Source: Halotia branconii CENA392 (GTDB lineage Bacteria; Cyanobacteriota; Cyanobacteriia; Cyanobacteriales; Nostocaceae). From it: DNA of 64,000 nt. This document shows positions 43,898 to 52,737 of the stretch, piece after piece (position 1 is the first letter of the stretch; the number at the start of each line of letters is the position of its first letter). A model generated the notes under the pieces. That model was not told the DNA's origin. It was given only the letters and a program-made list of their open reading frames with translations, and did no database searches. The position numbers were made by a program, and so were the translations under genes. The stretch covers positions 4,753,455 to 4,817,454 of the forward strand of contig NZ_CP124543.1 of the NCBI RefSeq assembly GCF_029953635.1. Reading direction: 5' to 3'.

Positions 43898-44794
43898 TCA
43901 ATTATATAATTCAACACTAGGACTTAGACTAATTAAATCATCAATATTGCGTTTCATCGTGTTGCAAATTGCATCTAGTGGTAAGTCATTAGCATCATAA
44001 CCAAAAGGGTTTTCTATCTCTAAACCGATAGCTTCAATACCAAATAAAGTAAAACTAATTAATGCCACAATTAATCCTGTCCACCACCCAAGACTTTCTA
44101 CAACTTGAAAAGGTAATAGGCAACAATATAACAATAGTAACTGCTTGAGATGAATAGCGTAAGCTAAGGGTATTGGTGTTTTTAAAATTCGTTCACATGC
44201 TCCTAAGTTATCTACCAAATTATTTAATAGTTCTTGCATAGCTGTTAATTGGTAGCTATTTAAGCAATTGTGATTATACTGTCTTTGTAAATAATCTCCA
44301 ATCCAGAAAGCCACTTCTAGGGGTGGATTATTCATATTCTTGAGTTTTCTATATTTAGAGTTAGGAATTAGTCCTTCTAACTCATCTGTTACCAACTCTC
44401 CGCGCAAATGTAATTTAGTCGCTACAGCAAAGGCTACTAATAAATGCAATGTAGCTATTTTGCCTTCTCTGTCTTCTGCGGATATTTCATCAATAGATAC
44501 CCAAATTTGTCTTGCCAAATTTCGTACAGTATTTACTATCGCGCCCCAGCATTTTCTGCCTTCCCAAAAGCGTTCGTAAGCTGTATTGGTACGAAAAACT
44601 AGTAATAGACCTAAAACAATACTAGGAATAACACTTCCTAAAATTGGTTGGGATACAGATAAATTAAAGTAATAAAGTATAGAAACTAAAACACCAAACA
44701 AACCACAGACAATAACGCGTTTATAAATCGCTGAAATTACTGATCCTTTTAGCTGAAAAGCTATTTGGAACCATCTTTTTTTCTCGACTGTCAT
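43898..44794 (-). CDS. Bestrophin-like anion channel
   Basis: 298 residues with four predicted membrane helices. Recognised by YKRVIVCGLFGVLVSILYYF, LLLVFRTNTAYERFWEGRKCWG and the C-terminal FTLFGIEAIGLEIENPFGYDANDLPLD, which is the bestrophin acidic/NPFG signature. Bacterial and chloroplast homologues conduct chloride or bicarbonate. In a cyanobacterium it may move anions across plasma or thylakoid membranes. It is monocistronic. Confidence 0.9.
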   Translation of the reverse strand: MTVEKKRWFQIAFQLKGSVISAIYKRVIVCGLFGVLVSILYYFNLSVSQPILGSVIPSIVLGLLLVFRTNTAYERFWEGRKCWGAIVNTVRNLARQIWVSIDEISAEDREGKIATLHLLVAFAVATKLHLRGELVTDELEGLIPNSKYRKLKNMNNPPLEVAFWIGDYLQRQYNHNCLNSYQLTAMQELLNNLVDNLGACERILKTPIPLAYAIHLKQLLLLYCCLLPFQVVESLGWWTGLIVALISFTLFGIEAIGLEIENPFGYDANDLPLDAICNTMKRNIDDLISLSPSVELYN

Positions 44795-45504
44795 GCAACT
44801 AACCTAAAATAATATTTAGTGAACAGATCTACGAAACATCTGATAACTTAAAAATCATAACTCTGAAAGTAGTACAACTGTCATTGAAGAATTTACCATA
44901 ACAATGGTATCAGAATCTTGTAAACTCAAAGAAAGTGGTAAGTATTTTAATGAGCGATTGGTGATTCATCAATTGTTATGAGAAAATCTTCATTCTAAAT
45001 TGATGTAGCTGTGCGAATTATTTACTAAAAATTCGGAAATTATTGCTTTATGGCAATTACAGCAAATTAAATCGCATTGGCGAAGATGGGAATAACTCTG
45101 ATGGCAAATGCACCGCTAGAAATAAAAGACGATGTTTTTAGCACAAACCAACTTCCAGACACCGTTTTATTCTTCGCCAAGGAATTTGACGATGAACCCT
45201 GAATTGCGTATTTAAATCGTTTTAACATTTCTGCTGTTGAAATTATGTTGCCAGAAATGCTATTACAAGTAGTTAATTGAGGTAGAGGAACGTTACAACA
45301 CTCAAAAAGAGAAGTTAATAATTCTCAATATTGAGGCTGTTCGCTCCTAATTGTCAGCGGCATTTGATGATGGGATTTGTTTGTGTGCGATCATTTTCAT
45401 GTACAGTTACCGCTATACCGCACATCAAAAGCGGGTATTTACCCTAGCACAGAGTATTTCTACTCAATCTTTAGTATCTCACGAAGTTAGTCTTTTAGAG
45501 AAAT
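44795..45504. other. Intergenic region with a possible decayed gene
   Basis: 710 bp. Short open stretches in several frames are broken by stops; for example 45101-45202 begins MANAPLEIKDD and 45351-45536 ends FNYPVFVSLL. I do not recognise the protein, so remnant status is only suspected. No RNA gene or structured repeat was seen. Confidence 0.35.
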
Positions 45505-46986
45505 TTAATTATCCTGTTTTTGTCTCTCTGCTCTAATATATTGATTGGCTTGTTGTCTTAAACTCATCACACCTGCTTGGCTCAACGTCATTGCAATGAT
45601 GTTGCCCATATCATCTTTTTCAAAGGAAATATTCGTATTCACAGCTTTAGCGAAAAACTCTAGCTCTGATGTGGGAAAGAACTGTAACGGTGGCTGCTGC
45701 CCACATTGTAGGAACAAATTCCCATCTTGACTCATTACTTTAAACTGTAATCCTGCTTTGGTTGAGTAAAACCCACAGTAGCTGTCAGTTTGTAACAAGG
45801 GAATAATTGTTTTTTGTTTAATAAACATATCAGGCCAATTATACTCAAGTGCGATCGCTTGCATTACTTCTGGTATCAGTTCAACTTGATTCGAGTTGAG
45901 CATGACTACAGCACCTTTGCCAATATGCGTGTAAACACGCATTAATGCTACAAATCCTTCATTTTTACCACTATGAAAAAAGTAGAAACCGTCGCCATCT
46001 CCACCACCTGCGAATAATCCCAATCCTACAAATAGTCCATTCCCTAATCCTACAAACTCCTTGTTAGCTCCTTGTATCTGCTCTGGCTGTTGAGGACGCA
46101 ACATTTCTTCAATAGTCTCTTTACTCCACACAGCAGGAGATAAACCATGTAATACTCGCATAATTTCAACTGCGACTTTGGCTAAATCTGATGGGGTTGT
46201 CCACAAACCTGCTGCTGCCATCTCAGGATAAACGTGATGTTTGCCTTCGAGTGGGATGCCAGAAAAAAGATGAGCAGTTGCTGCCCTTGTTAAGCAATCA
46301 TTCAACAATGGCTGTTGGTAAGTGCTATTTGTCATACCTAAGGGGTCAAGCACTAATTCGCGCATAATTTCTGGAAAAGGTTTGCCAAGCAAATCAACCA
46401 ATACCTGTTGGGCAATTGTCGTGCCGCCACCCGAATAGCGATAATGTAAACCAGGAATAATATTGACCTCTACTCTATCGCTATTAGCTGGAGGTTCGCC
46501 GTTGAGAACTTGAACCGTATTTGGTAATGGGTCTGAATTTAGATAGCCACTAAAGCCATGTACAGTTAAGCCAGCAGTATGACTCAACAACTGGCGCAGA
46601 GTTATTCGGGGTTGCCAATCTGCGATCGCAGGCACACGCCATGAGGTGAGATAATTATTAACATCCTCATCAAGATTAAGCCGCCCCTCCTGCACAAGCC
46701 GCATAACTGCTAAAGCAAAAACAGGTTTGCTGATTGAGGCTGCTTGAAATAATGTGTTTGGTGTAATTTGACGATTTGTTCTGGCCTCACACACCCCAAA
46801 TCCACGCGCCCATTCGATTTCAAAATTATTAATGACGGCAATACTGATGCTTGGTGTGTGGTAGTGCGCCAATCGCTCATACAAGTTTTTTGGTGAACCG
46901 AATTTTTCTTCTAGTGCTGTCGCTGGTAAAAGATTATTGATAATACTCTCAATGCGTTGCTCAACAGATTGCTGCATCAATATCAC
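45505..46986 (-). CDS. Serine beta-lactamase-fold hydrolase
   Basis: 493 residues, class C beta-lactamase/DD-peptidase/esterase family. SxxK nucleophile in FQAASISKPVFAL, the Tyr of the second motif in LHYRYSGGGTTIAQ (Y-S-G where YxN is usual), and an HSG third motif in FFHSGKNEGFV. An extra C-terminal domain of about 120 residues follows. No signal peptide is visible, so a cytoplasmic esterase or peptidase is more likely than a resistance enzyme. Confidence 0.87.
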   Translation of the reverse strand: MILMQQSVEQRIESIINNLLPATALEEKFGSPKNLYERLAHYHTPSISIAVINNFEIEWARGFGVCEARTNRQITPNTLFQAASISKPVFALAVMRLVQEGRLNLDEDVNNYLTSWRVPAIADWQPRITLRQLLSHTAGLTVHGFSGYLNSDPLPNTVQVLNGEPPANSDRVEVNIIPGLHYRYSGGGTTIAQQVLVDLLGKPFPEIMRELVLDPLGMTNSTYQQPLLNDCLTRAATAHLFSGIPLEGKHHVYPEMAAAGLWTTPSDLAKVAVEIMRVLHGLSPAVWSKETIEEMLRPQQPEQIQGANKEFVGLGNGLFVGLGLFAGGGDGDGFYFFHSGKNEGFVALMRVYTHIGKGAVVMLNSNQVELIPEVMQAIALEYNWPDMFIKQKTIIPLLQTDSYCGFYSTKAGLQFKVMSQDGNLFLQCGQQPPLQFFPTSELEFFAKAVNTNISFEKDDMGNIIAMTLSQAGVMSLRQQANQYIRAERQKQDN

Positions 46987-47046
46987 CTACTTCTTAGTTG
47001 AAAAGCGATCGCTGTTAGGTAAAATTAAGTGCGGCCATATTTACTT

Positions 47047-47484
47047 TTACTCAGTAGACTCAGCTGGAGGATGTTCTCCCATGACATACAAGACACGACG
47101 CAAGTTAACTATACCTTCCCGGTTCAACTGGAGTACTTCTACTGTGGCACGTCCTATTGGAGTCAACCCAATTACTAAAGTAAAAGTATCATTCCAAGCA
47201 AAATGTTCATTCCATAGTTGTTGGCGTGGATGATATAGCGACACAATATTACCACTGACTAGATCCTTAGCTTCAATCTTGTTGTACTTATGGTTGTTGC
47301 AACCTTGACAAGATAAAGCCAAGTTGTCCAAAGTAGTTTTTCCACCTCGACTTATGGGCGTTATATGTTCTATTGAAAATGCTTGAATAGCAAAACTTGC
47401 TTGACTTTTACAATATTCACAACATCCCTGAGCGCGTTTGGTAACAGCCTTTTTTTGTTGTGCTGTGACTCGATTTTCAGACAT
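47047..47484 (-). CDS. HNH endonuclease-family protein
   Basis: 145 residues. HNH core: CEYCKSQASF, the catalytic His in EHITPISRGGKTTLDNL and CQGCNNHK. A C-terminal extension (HPRQQLWNEHFAWND) is typical of this cyanobacterial subgroup. Its ATG overlaps the stop of the upstream 133-residue gene by 8 bp, so the two are translationally coupled. The target is unknown; homing, restriction or toxin roles are all possible. Confidence 0.87.
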   Translation of the reverse strand: MSENRVTAQQKKAVTKRAQGCCEYCKSQASFAIQAFSIEHITPISRGGKTTLDNLALSCQGCNNHKYNKIEAKDLVSGNIVSLYHPRQQLWNEHFAWNDTFTLVIGLTPIGRATVEVLQLNREGIVNLRRVLYVMGEHPPAESTE

Positions 47485-47878
47485 AAAGTTGCGTCTGAAT
47501 ACCTAAATTATCTATTAACGCCGTAAGCGAAATTCCACGTAAACGAGCTAACTCTGCTAAATACTCTATGCGTTGTGCTTGCATTTTTTCAATATATTCA
47601 GTTAAATTTAATAGCTCTTCATACTCCTTAGAGTTGAGGGTTTCATCTTCCCTTTTAGCAATTAACTCGTCGTAATAATTTTGAGTATCTGAGGGAATAC
47701 TCTGATTGATTTTCAGTAACAATTCTGCTTCGAGTTGAGGTAAATTAAAAGCCTTTCGTTGCGCTTGTAGTGAAATGACTTGAGATACAAATTTTTCTAA
47801 ATCAGCCTGACTTAATTGTTCAACAGCCTTTAGTAAGTCTTGTGGAGACATTTGTACTTCAATTTTTACTGTTGACAT
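47477..47878 (-). CDS. Small helical protein coupled to an HNH nuclease
   Basis: 133 residues, rich in Leu, Glu and Gln, predicted mostly alpha-helical with coiled-coil potential (LTEYIEKMQAQRIEYLAELA). The N terminus is VKIEVQMSPQDLLKAVEQLS. I do not recognise a named domain. The overlap with the HNH gene suggests it works with the nuclease as adaptor, inhibitor or specificity factor, which is inference from position. Confidence 0.6.
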   Translation of the reverse strand: MSTVKIEVQMSPQDLLKAVEQLSQADLEKFVSQVISLQAQRKAFNLPQLEAELLLKINQSIPSDTQNYYDELIAKREDETLNSKEYEELLNLTEYIEKMQAQRIEYLAELARLRGISLTALIDNLGIQTQLYV

Positions 47879-48066
47879 TGTTTACATCTCACCAGCTCAT
47901 TTATTGATATTCTACCAGCATCGTGCTGTGTGGGATGTCATCTGCGATCGCACTTAGCATACTCTAATTTACAAAAAAGCTTAAGCTCATCCCACGAACT
48001 TTATACCAAAGTTAATTCGTGGAAAGAGCTTAATTTTGTATTCAGTCCAATATCTAACCAGTAGAA

Positions 48067-48447
48067 TTAACCAAACCAGTGAGATGGTTCAGAGTCAGGT
48101 TGCACTGTTTCACAAAGATGATGGCTTATCCAATCTGACTTTTCTCGGAAGAGAGTATAAATACCTTGGTGAATCAAATTTTGTAAGTGTATTTGCTGTT
48201 CTAAAGCACTACGAGGCACTCTGTGGTTGATTGAACACTCTTCTTTTTCTAAGTTTTCCAGGGAAATTTGTTCTGCTGAGACTGCACTATAGAGACAGGG
48301 AATGCGGCTAAGGACAAAGGCAACTAACTCTTGACGCAAATCAGGAATTGCAAAAGCTTGTTGATAAGGATGATGCGGATACGTGTCTAAAACGTTTTCA
48401 ATCTCTCCTATGACAGATTGTTGTGTTAAATTGACTACTGTTTTCAT
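48067..48447 (-). CDS. ComFB-family protein (possible c-di-GMP receptor)
   Basis: 126 residues. The core EIENVLDTYPHHPYQQAFAI and DLRQELVAFVLSRIPCLYSAV is the ComFB pattern. Cyanobacterial ComFB proteins have been described as cyclic-dinucleotide receptors, including one controlling cell size in Anabaena. This copy is shorter at the N terminus, so ligand binding is not assured. It is monocistronic; its promoter lies within 48448-48500. Confidence 0.75.
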   Translation of the reverse strand: MKTVVNLTQQSVIGEIENVLDTYPHHPYQQAFAIPDLRQELVAFVLSRIPCLYSAVSAEQISLENLEKEECSINHRVPRSALEQQIHLQNLIHQGIYTLFREKSDWISHHLCETVQPDSEPSHWFG

Positions 48448-48867
48448 CAGTTTTTACTTCCTTTTTTATCCAGTCTATATTTGATTGATGCAGAGAAAAA
48501 TACTCTAGATAGTCGTCTTTTGATGACAACTCATTTAGAAGTGATTTCAGTGATAGATACTCCGACTCTAAACGAACTTTTTATCTTGGTAGAATATGAG
48601 ACATCTGGCTCTGCTGATTTGATACTGAGTGACAGTATGACTTTTGAAAACAACACTCAATAGATTTAGTGAAGCACCGATGTTTGATAGTTTTATTCTA
48701 ATTATTTTATTTGTCTCAACAGAAAACTACACAAAATGCATCATAAACTCTGAAGGATCAATTTAAGTGTCAAATAAAACAATGTGAACAATAAAATCCC
48801 CGACTTTTTTAAGAAGTCGGGGATCTGAGAATAGTAATAATAATCAATCTAATGATAGATAAAATTA
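48448..48867. other. Intergenic region ComFB / FAD oxidoreductase
   Basis: 420 bp. An open frame 48481-48663 (plus, 60 residues) has no recognisable similarity or clear ribosome-binding site and is not called. The terminator of the oxidoreductase gene lies at 48796-48824. Confidence 0.4.
48796..48824 (-). terminator. Intrinsic terminator of FAD oxidoreductase gene
   Basis: ATCCCCGACTT (48796-48806) and AAGTCGGGGAT (48814-48824) form a perfect 11-bp stem with a 7-base loop. On the minus strand TTTTATT follows. It is 44 bp past the stop codon. Confidence 0.85.
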
Positions 48868-49932
48868 TTAGTTTAAAATTGTGAAAAAATTCATATTAGG
48901 TAAAGTTAGCTGATGTAATTGATTGTTAATTGCCACCGATGCAGCCATTCCTGAAAGCATCGCACCTTCTATGAGATTGCCACCGCACCAATCACCACAA
49001 CACACTAAAGGTAAGGAAGTATTCGCTGATAAAACAGCTGCTTTGAAAGGATTTTGAGGAAAGGCATAACGCCAGCGATGTACTTGCATCCAATCAGGCT
49101 GAGCTAGCCAAGGAAGCGTTAGAGTTTGGGCTGCACACTGTAACATTTCTTGTCCTACAGGTTGTAAATCTGGAGATTCTAAATGAAGTTGAGCAAAATG
49201 AGCGCTGCTTTGCACTACAAATATTGGTTGCTGGGGGGTAGGACGCTTGCTGCTATCTAAACCAACCCATCCCAAAACAGTGTGATCAATAAAATTGATT
49301 GCTTTCCATTGTGGAAGTGATTGTTCTGGAGTTTGATATCCTGCGATCGCAGTTATACAAGGGTCAAATTCTACAGAAATCAGGTGTTCTATAAATTCTT
49401 TGCTTAATAAACTTGCACCCAAAGGTTCCAAAAGCGTCAAAGCTTGAGGTGCAGGAATGGCAAATACTACAGCTTGAGCAATTAATTTTTCGTTGCTGGA
49501 TTCTAGAGTCAAACACCAACTATTGTCGAGAGTTGGGTAAATATTGATGACACGTTGATTCAGCAGAATTTCTAAATCTTGAGCAAGAAATTTAGCGATC
49601 GCACTCATTCCCCCAGGCGCAACATAGCGAGGAATTAGGTTTTCTGGTTTATGTAACACACCATCTGCTGAAAGTTCGTAAACCTGATCTGTCCAGACTT
49701 CCAAGAGATGGCGATCGCTCAATAACTCAACTAAACGTCCTAACAACTCACCTTTTGGATTGAGGTAACATGCTCCATGATCTGCATAAGTTCCATACAA
49801 GCGGCGTGTAGCCACTCTTCCCCCTAAACCACGAGACTTTTCCACAACGATTACCGAATATCCCGCTTGACTTAACTGCTGGGCGCAGACTAAACCTGCC
49901 ATACCAGCACCAACTACTGCAACATCGATCAT
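48868..49932 (-). CDS. FAD-dependent amine-oxidase-fold oxidoreductase
   Basis: 354 residues. Dinucleotide-binding VAVVGAGMAGLVCAQQLSQA, the FAD loop EKSRGLGGRVATRR and a C-terminal CGDWCGGNLIEGAMLSG that closes the FAD site. The YADHGACYL segment is typical of renalase-like proteins. The substrate is not known; cyanobacterial members are usually annotated NAD(P)/FAD-dependent oxidoreductase. A terminator follows at 48796-48824. Confidence 0.88.
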   Translation of the reverse strand: MIDVAVVGAGMAGLVCAQQLSQAGYSVIVVEKSRGLGGRVATRRLYGTYADHGACYLNPKGELLGRLVELLSDRHLLEVWTDQVYELSADGVLHKPENLIPRYVAPGGMSAIAKFLAQDLEILLNQRVINIYPTLDNSWCLTLESSNEKLIAQAVVFAIPAPQALTLLEPLGASLLSKEFIEHLISVEFDPCITAIAGYQTPEQSLPQWKAINFIDHTVLGWVGLDSSKRPTPQQPIFVVQSSAHFAQLHLESPDLQPVGQEMLQCAAQTLTLPWLAQPDWMQVHRWRYAFPQNPFKAAVLSANTSLPLVCCGDWCGGNLIEGAMLSGMAASVAINNQLHQLTLPNMNFFTILN

Positions 49933-50312
49933 CAGTTAATAGTCCTTTATTATTACTAGTCAACAAAGAGGCGGAGGGGCAGGGGGCAGGGAGCAGGGGG
50001 AGCAAGCCCTGCCTCAAAGACGTGGAGCAAAGCGGAACATGGAGAGAAGTCTGAGCGGAGGCTTCCTCCGCTCAGAACTTCGGGGTATGAAGCCCCGCCC
50101 TTACTTCGACTACGCTCAGCACAAGTACGCTCAGTAACCATATAGGACGCTCGAACTTAGGCACAAAGTACAAGCTCCATCCCAGCCTCTCACCCTTGCT
50201 CCCTGCTCCCCTGCTTCTTTTGACGCAAGTCCCTAACTGATAACTGATAACTGTTAAAAAGCTAATAGTAGAATAAGGTACAGGAAAGCTGTACGGAAGA
50301 GAGGCAGGAAAA
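49933..50312. repeat. Intergenic region with inverted STRR pair and no gene
   Basis: A G-rich array (GGGGCAG, GGGGCAG, GGAGCAG, 49968-50005) faces a C-rich array (CTTGCTCCCTGCTCCCCTGC, 50197-50216). Between them lie several small palindromes (GCTCAG / CTCCGC units near 50050-50135). No ORF is credible inside. The layout resembles the cassettes around the four-helix-bundle genes, but empty. Confidence 0.6.
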
Positions 50313-51155
50313 TTGGATGAGATGAGGGCAGCGCTGGAGTTAGCAACCGAAGAAGAATTGCAAGATTTAACAGCAATTCTATTTAGTCGTAAGTTTAATC
50401 CCTTAGATTATGTTCATACACCAGAACCCATCGAAGTGCAAAGCCAAGACCGCAGAGTTTGGCTAGACACCCTAGAAAATCGCTTTCGATTTTTGGCGGC
50501 AGATGGCATAACGGTATTGCGAGGACGCACAACTCAAGTAACTTACCGACAAGCGTTAATTCAAGTTTGTAAATATCTGAAAATTCCTTATTCAGATCAG
50601 TTAACAACTGTTGATTTAGAAGCAGAAGTATTTTTACATTTGTTAGGACAGGTGTGGAAAAAGTTACCAGAAAAAGAAAAACAAAAATTGACCGAGCAGG
50701 TGCAACGTCATCTAATAAAATCAGAACTTAAACAACCGTTACCGCTGTTATTGCAGCGTGACCCTTTAGGATTACTGTTTAAAGGTGGTAGTGCCTTGGC
50801 TGTAACATCCGTTCTTCAGCCGCTGGTTTTACAACAAATTGCCCGTCAATTTGCCATCCATTTTGCCACTTATCAAGTAGCTAAACAAGCGGCAATTACA
50901 GGCTCAGAAGTAGCTACAACGCAATTTCAAAGCTATGTAGCCGTGCAAATGGCGCGACGGGGCATGACTATGAGTGCAGCCCGTTATGGAGCAGTCCGTG
51001 GTGTGTTTGCTGTTCTCGGCCCCATGATGTGGACTTGGTTTTTTGCCGATTTAGGATGGAGAGCGATCGCTACTAACTATGGTCGCATCATCCCCACAAT
51101 TTTTGCCTTAGCGCAAATTCGTTTGACTCGTGCTGAATGTTGGGAGCCAGCTTGA
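50313..51155 (+). CDS. YaaW-like protein
   Basis: 280 residues. N terminus MDEMRAALELATEEELQDLT, a middle segment LDTLENRFRFLAADGIT, and a C-terminal helical, partly hydrophobic region (MMWTWFFADLGWRAIATNYG, then RIIPTIFALAQIRL) resembling E. coli YaaW, which has no known function. I use TTG 50313 because the MDE(L/M)RAALELATEEEL N terminus looks conserved; ATG 50322 is the alternative. It overlaps the following O-antigen-ligase-like gene by 19 bp, so the two are coupled. Confidence 0.7.
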   Translation: MDEMRAALELATEEELQDLTAILFSRKFNPLDYVHTPEPIEVQSQDRRVWLDTLENRFRFLAADGITVLRGRTTQVTYRQALIQVCKYLKIPYSDQLTTVDLEAEVFLHLLGQVWKKLPEKEKQKLTEQVQRHLIKSELKQPLPLLLQRDPLGLLFKGGSALAVTSVLQPLVLQQIARQFAIHFATYQVAKQAAITGSEVATTQFQSYVAVQMARRGMTMSAARYGAVRGVFAVLGPMMWTWFFADLGWRAIATNYGRIIPTIFALAQIRLTRAECWEPA

Positions 51156-52495
51156 AGTTAGCTTTTTACCATCCTAATCCTGATTTACAAGCCCCTTGGG
51201 ATTATGCCCAAATTGGACTGTTGATTTTTCCCTTAAGTCCGTTGTTGGGGGCTGTTGGTATCGGTTTTGCCATATTAATAACTTGGCTGCGTCAAAACCG
51301 CATAATCATCCACCGCCCCCTCAATTGGGGATTTGCTTCTTTAAGCGTCTTACTCATAATTAGCTGTGGGTTTGCTGGTGATAAAACAGCGGCTTTCCTT
51401 GGTTTATTTAATTTTTTACCGTTTTTTCTACTTTTTGTAGGACTCAGTGCCTTAATTCAGACAACTGCCCAATTACGACAAATAGCTTGGATTTTGGTCA
51501 TAGGTTCTGTGCCATTAACCATTATGGGTTTCGGGCAGTTGTTTTTCGGATGGGCTTGGAAATTTCAATTTTTGTGGATTGTATTTGATTGGGCGATCGC
51601 ACCTGGAGGAGATCCACCGGGACGCATGGCTAGTATTTTTATGCACGCGAATACTTTCGCTGCTTATTTAGCGATTGTATTTACCCTAGGGTTAGGCTTG
51701 TGGCTAGAAGAATGGCGCTTAGGTATTGGGTATCGTTTCAGGCGGATTAACAATCGCTTAGTTGCTGTTCCTCAACCCTCGCTTCCCTTGCTGTTTTTAA
51801 GTGTGGCAGTAGTTGCCAATTTTGCTGCCTTGATTTTAACTGACTCACGCAATGGATGGGTAATTGCGATCGTTGCCTGTTTAGCTTATGCATTTTATCA
51901 AGGTTGGCGCATTCTTGTCGGGGGAGTTCTCGGTGTCGCTACTAGCGCTCTTTTGGCAGCTTTTGCTCCCTTAGCAATTGCTAACATTTTTCGTCAGTTC
52001 GTTCCGGCTTTCTTTTGGGCGCGGTTAAACGATCAAATGTATCCAGATAGACCAGTGGTCTTAATGCGAAAAACCCAATGGGAATTTGCTTGGTCTTTGA
52101 CTCAGCAGCATCCTTGGACAGGTTGGGGCTTACGTAATTTCACAACACTCTACAAAGCACAAACGCAGATTGATTTGGGTCATCCCCATAACTTGTTTTT
52201 GATGTTATCTGCTGAAACAGGACTGCCGAGTACGATATTATTTTTTGGTTTACTTGGTTGGATATTTTTTGCAGGTATGCAACTGTTAGGAAAATCAAAC
52301 GGTATAGCAAAAAAAGATAAATTGATATTTTTCAGTTATCTTTTGGTGTCTGTGGAGTGGTTACTATTCAACACAGTAGATGTCACTCTTTTCGATTTTC
52401 GGTTGAATACACTCTCATGGTTACTATTGTCGGCTATTTGTGGAGTAGCGTTTTATTACAACCAACCTAATAAGCTTGTAGATGCAAAAAAGTAG
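51137..52495 (+). CDS. O-antigen ligase/polymerase-like membrane protein
   Basis: 452 residues with about 10-12 membrane helices. The large periplasmic loop carries the Wzy/WaaL signature, here WTGWGLRNFTTLYKA followed by HPHNLFLMLSAETGLPS. It may polymerise or ligate a surface polysaccharide; related proteins also include bicarbonate-transport-associated IctB, which shares the fold, so ligase function is not certain. ATG 51137 overlaps the upstream gene. Confidence 0.82.
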   Translation: MLGASLKLAFYHPNPDLQAPWDYAQIGLLIFPLSPLLGAVGIGFAILITWLRQNRIIIHRPLNWGFASLSVLLIISCGFAGDKTAAFLGLFNFLPFFLLFVGLSALIQTTAQLRQIAWILVIGSVPLTIMGFGQLFFGWAWKFQFLWIVFDWAIAPGGDPPGRMASIFMHANTFAAYLAIVFTLGLGLWLEEWRLGIGYRFRRINNRLVAVPQPSLPLLFLSVAVVANFAALILTDSRNGWVIAIVACLAYAFYQGWRILVGGVLGVATSALLAAFAPLAIANIFRQFVPAFFWARLNDQMYPDRPVVLMRKTQWEFAWSLTQQHPWTGWGLRNFTTLYKAQTQIDLGHPHNLFLMLSAETGLPSTILFFGLLGWIFFAGMQLLGKSNGIAKKDKLIFFSYLLVSVEWLLFNTVDVTLFDFRLNTLSWLLLSAICGVAFYYNQPNKLVDAKK

Positions 52496-52559
52496 CTTAG
52501 AGGTTGATTTTTAAGAGCGATCGCATTAATTACAGGCAAAAATTTTTCAGTGCTTACAC

Positions 52560-52726
52560 TGGGGTCGTTTCTAAGTTTTAGTTAATAAGATTACTATATT
52601 CACATTTGTGACTGTGAGTGTGGTTAATCTAAAAAGTTAGCCACTGTTGCTGATAGTTGGGAAGGTGTAGGGACAACCCTTTTGGGTTTTCCTGCATGAC
52701 GGGCATCTAGCTTTAGATGCCCTTTT
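52560..52726 (+). ncRNA. Candidate small RNA or 3' UTR
   Basis: Between the O-antigen-ligase-like gene and the insertion sequence. It ends in a strong intrinsic terminator and contains ACCCTTTTGGGT-type self-complementarity near 52677-52690. No ORF fits. It may be just a long 3' UTR. Confidence 0.25.
52701..52726 (+). terminator. Intrinsic terminator
   Basis: GGGCATCTA (52701-52709) and TAGATGCCC (52714-52722) form a 9-bp stem with GCTT loop, followed by TTTT. It lies about 200 bp past the O-antigen-ligase-like stop. Confidence 0.85.
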
Positions 52727-52737
52727 ATATTATTTAA

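Noticed and set aside
45351..45536. 61-residue plus-strand open frame before the beta-lactamase-fold gene
   Set aside because: No recognisable family, overlaps the 3' end of the convergent gene, and surrounding frames are broken; kept only as possible remnant.
45505..46986. Antibiotic-resistance beta-lactamase
   Set aside because: Second motif is YSG rather than YxN, there is no signal peptide, and a long extra C-terminal domain suggests an esterase or peptidase-like enzyme.
48481..48663. 60-residue plus-strand open frame
   Set aside because: No clear ribosome-binding site or similarity; could be real but cannot be supported.
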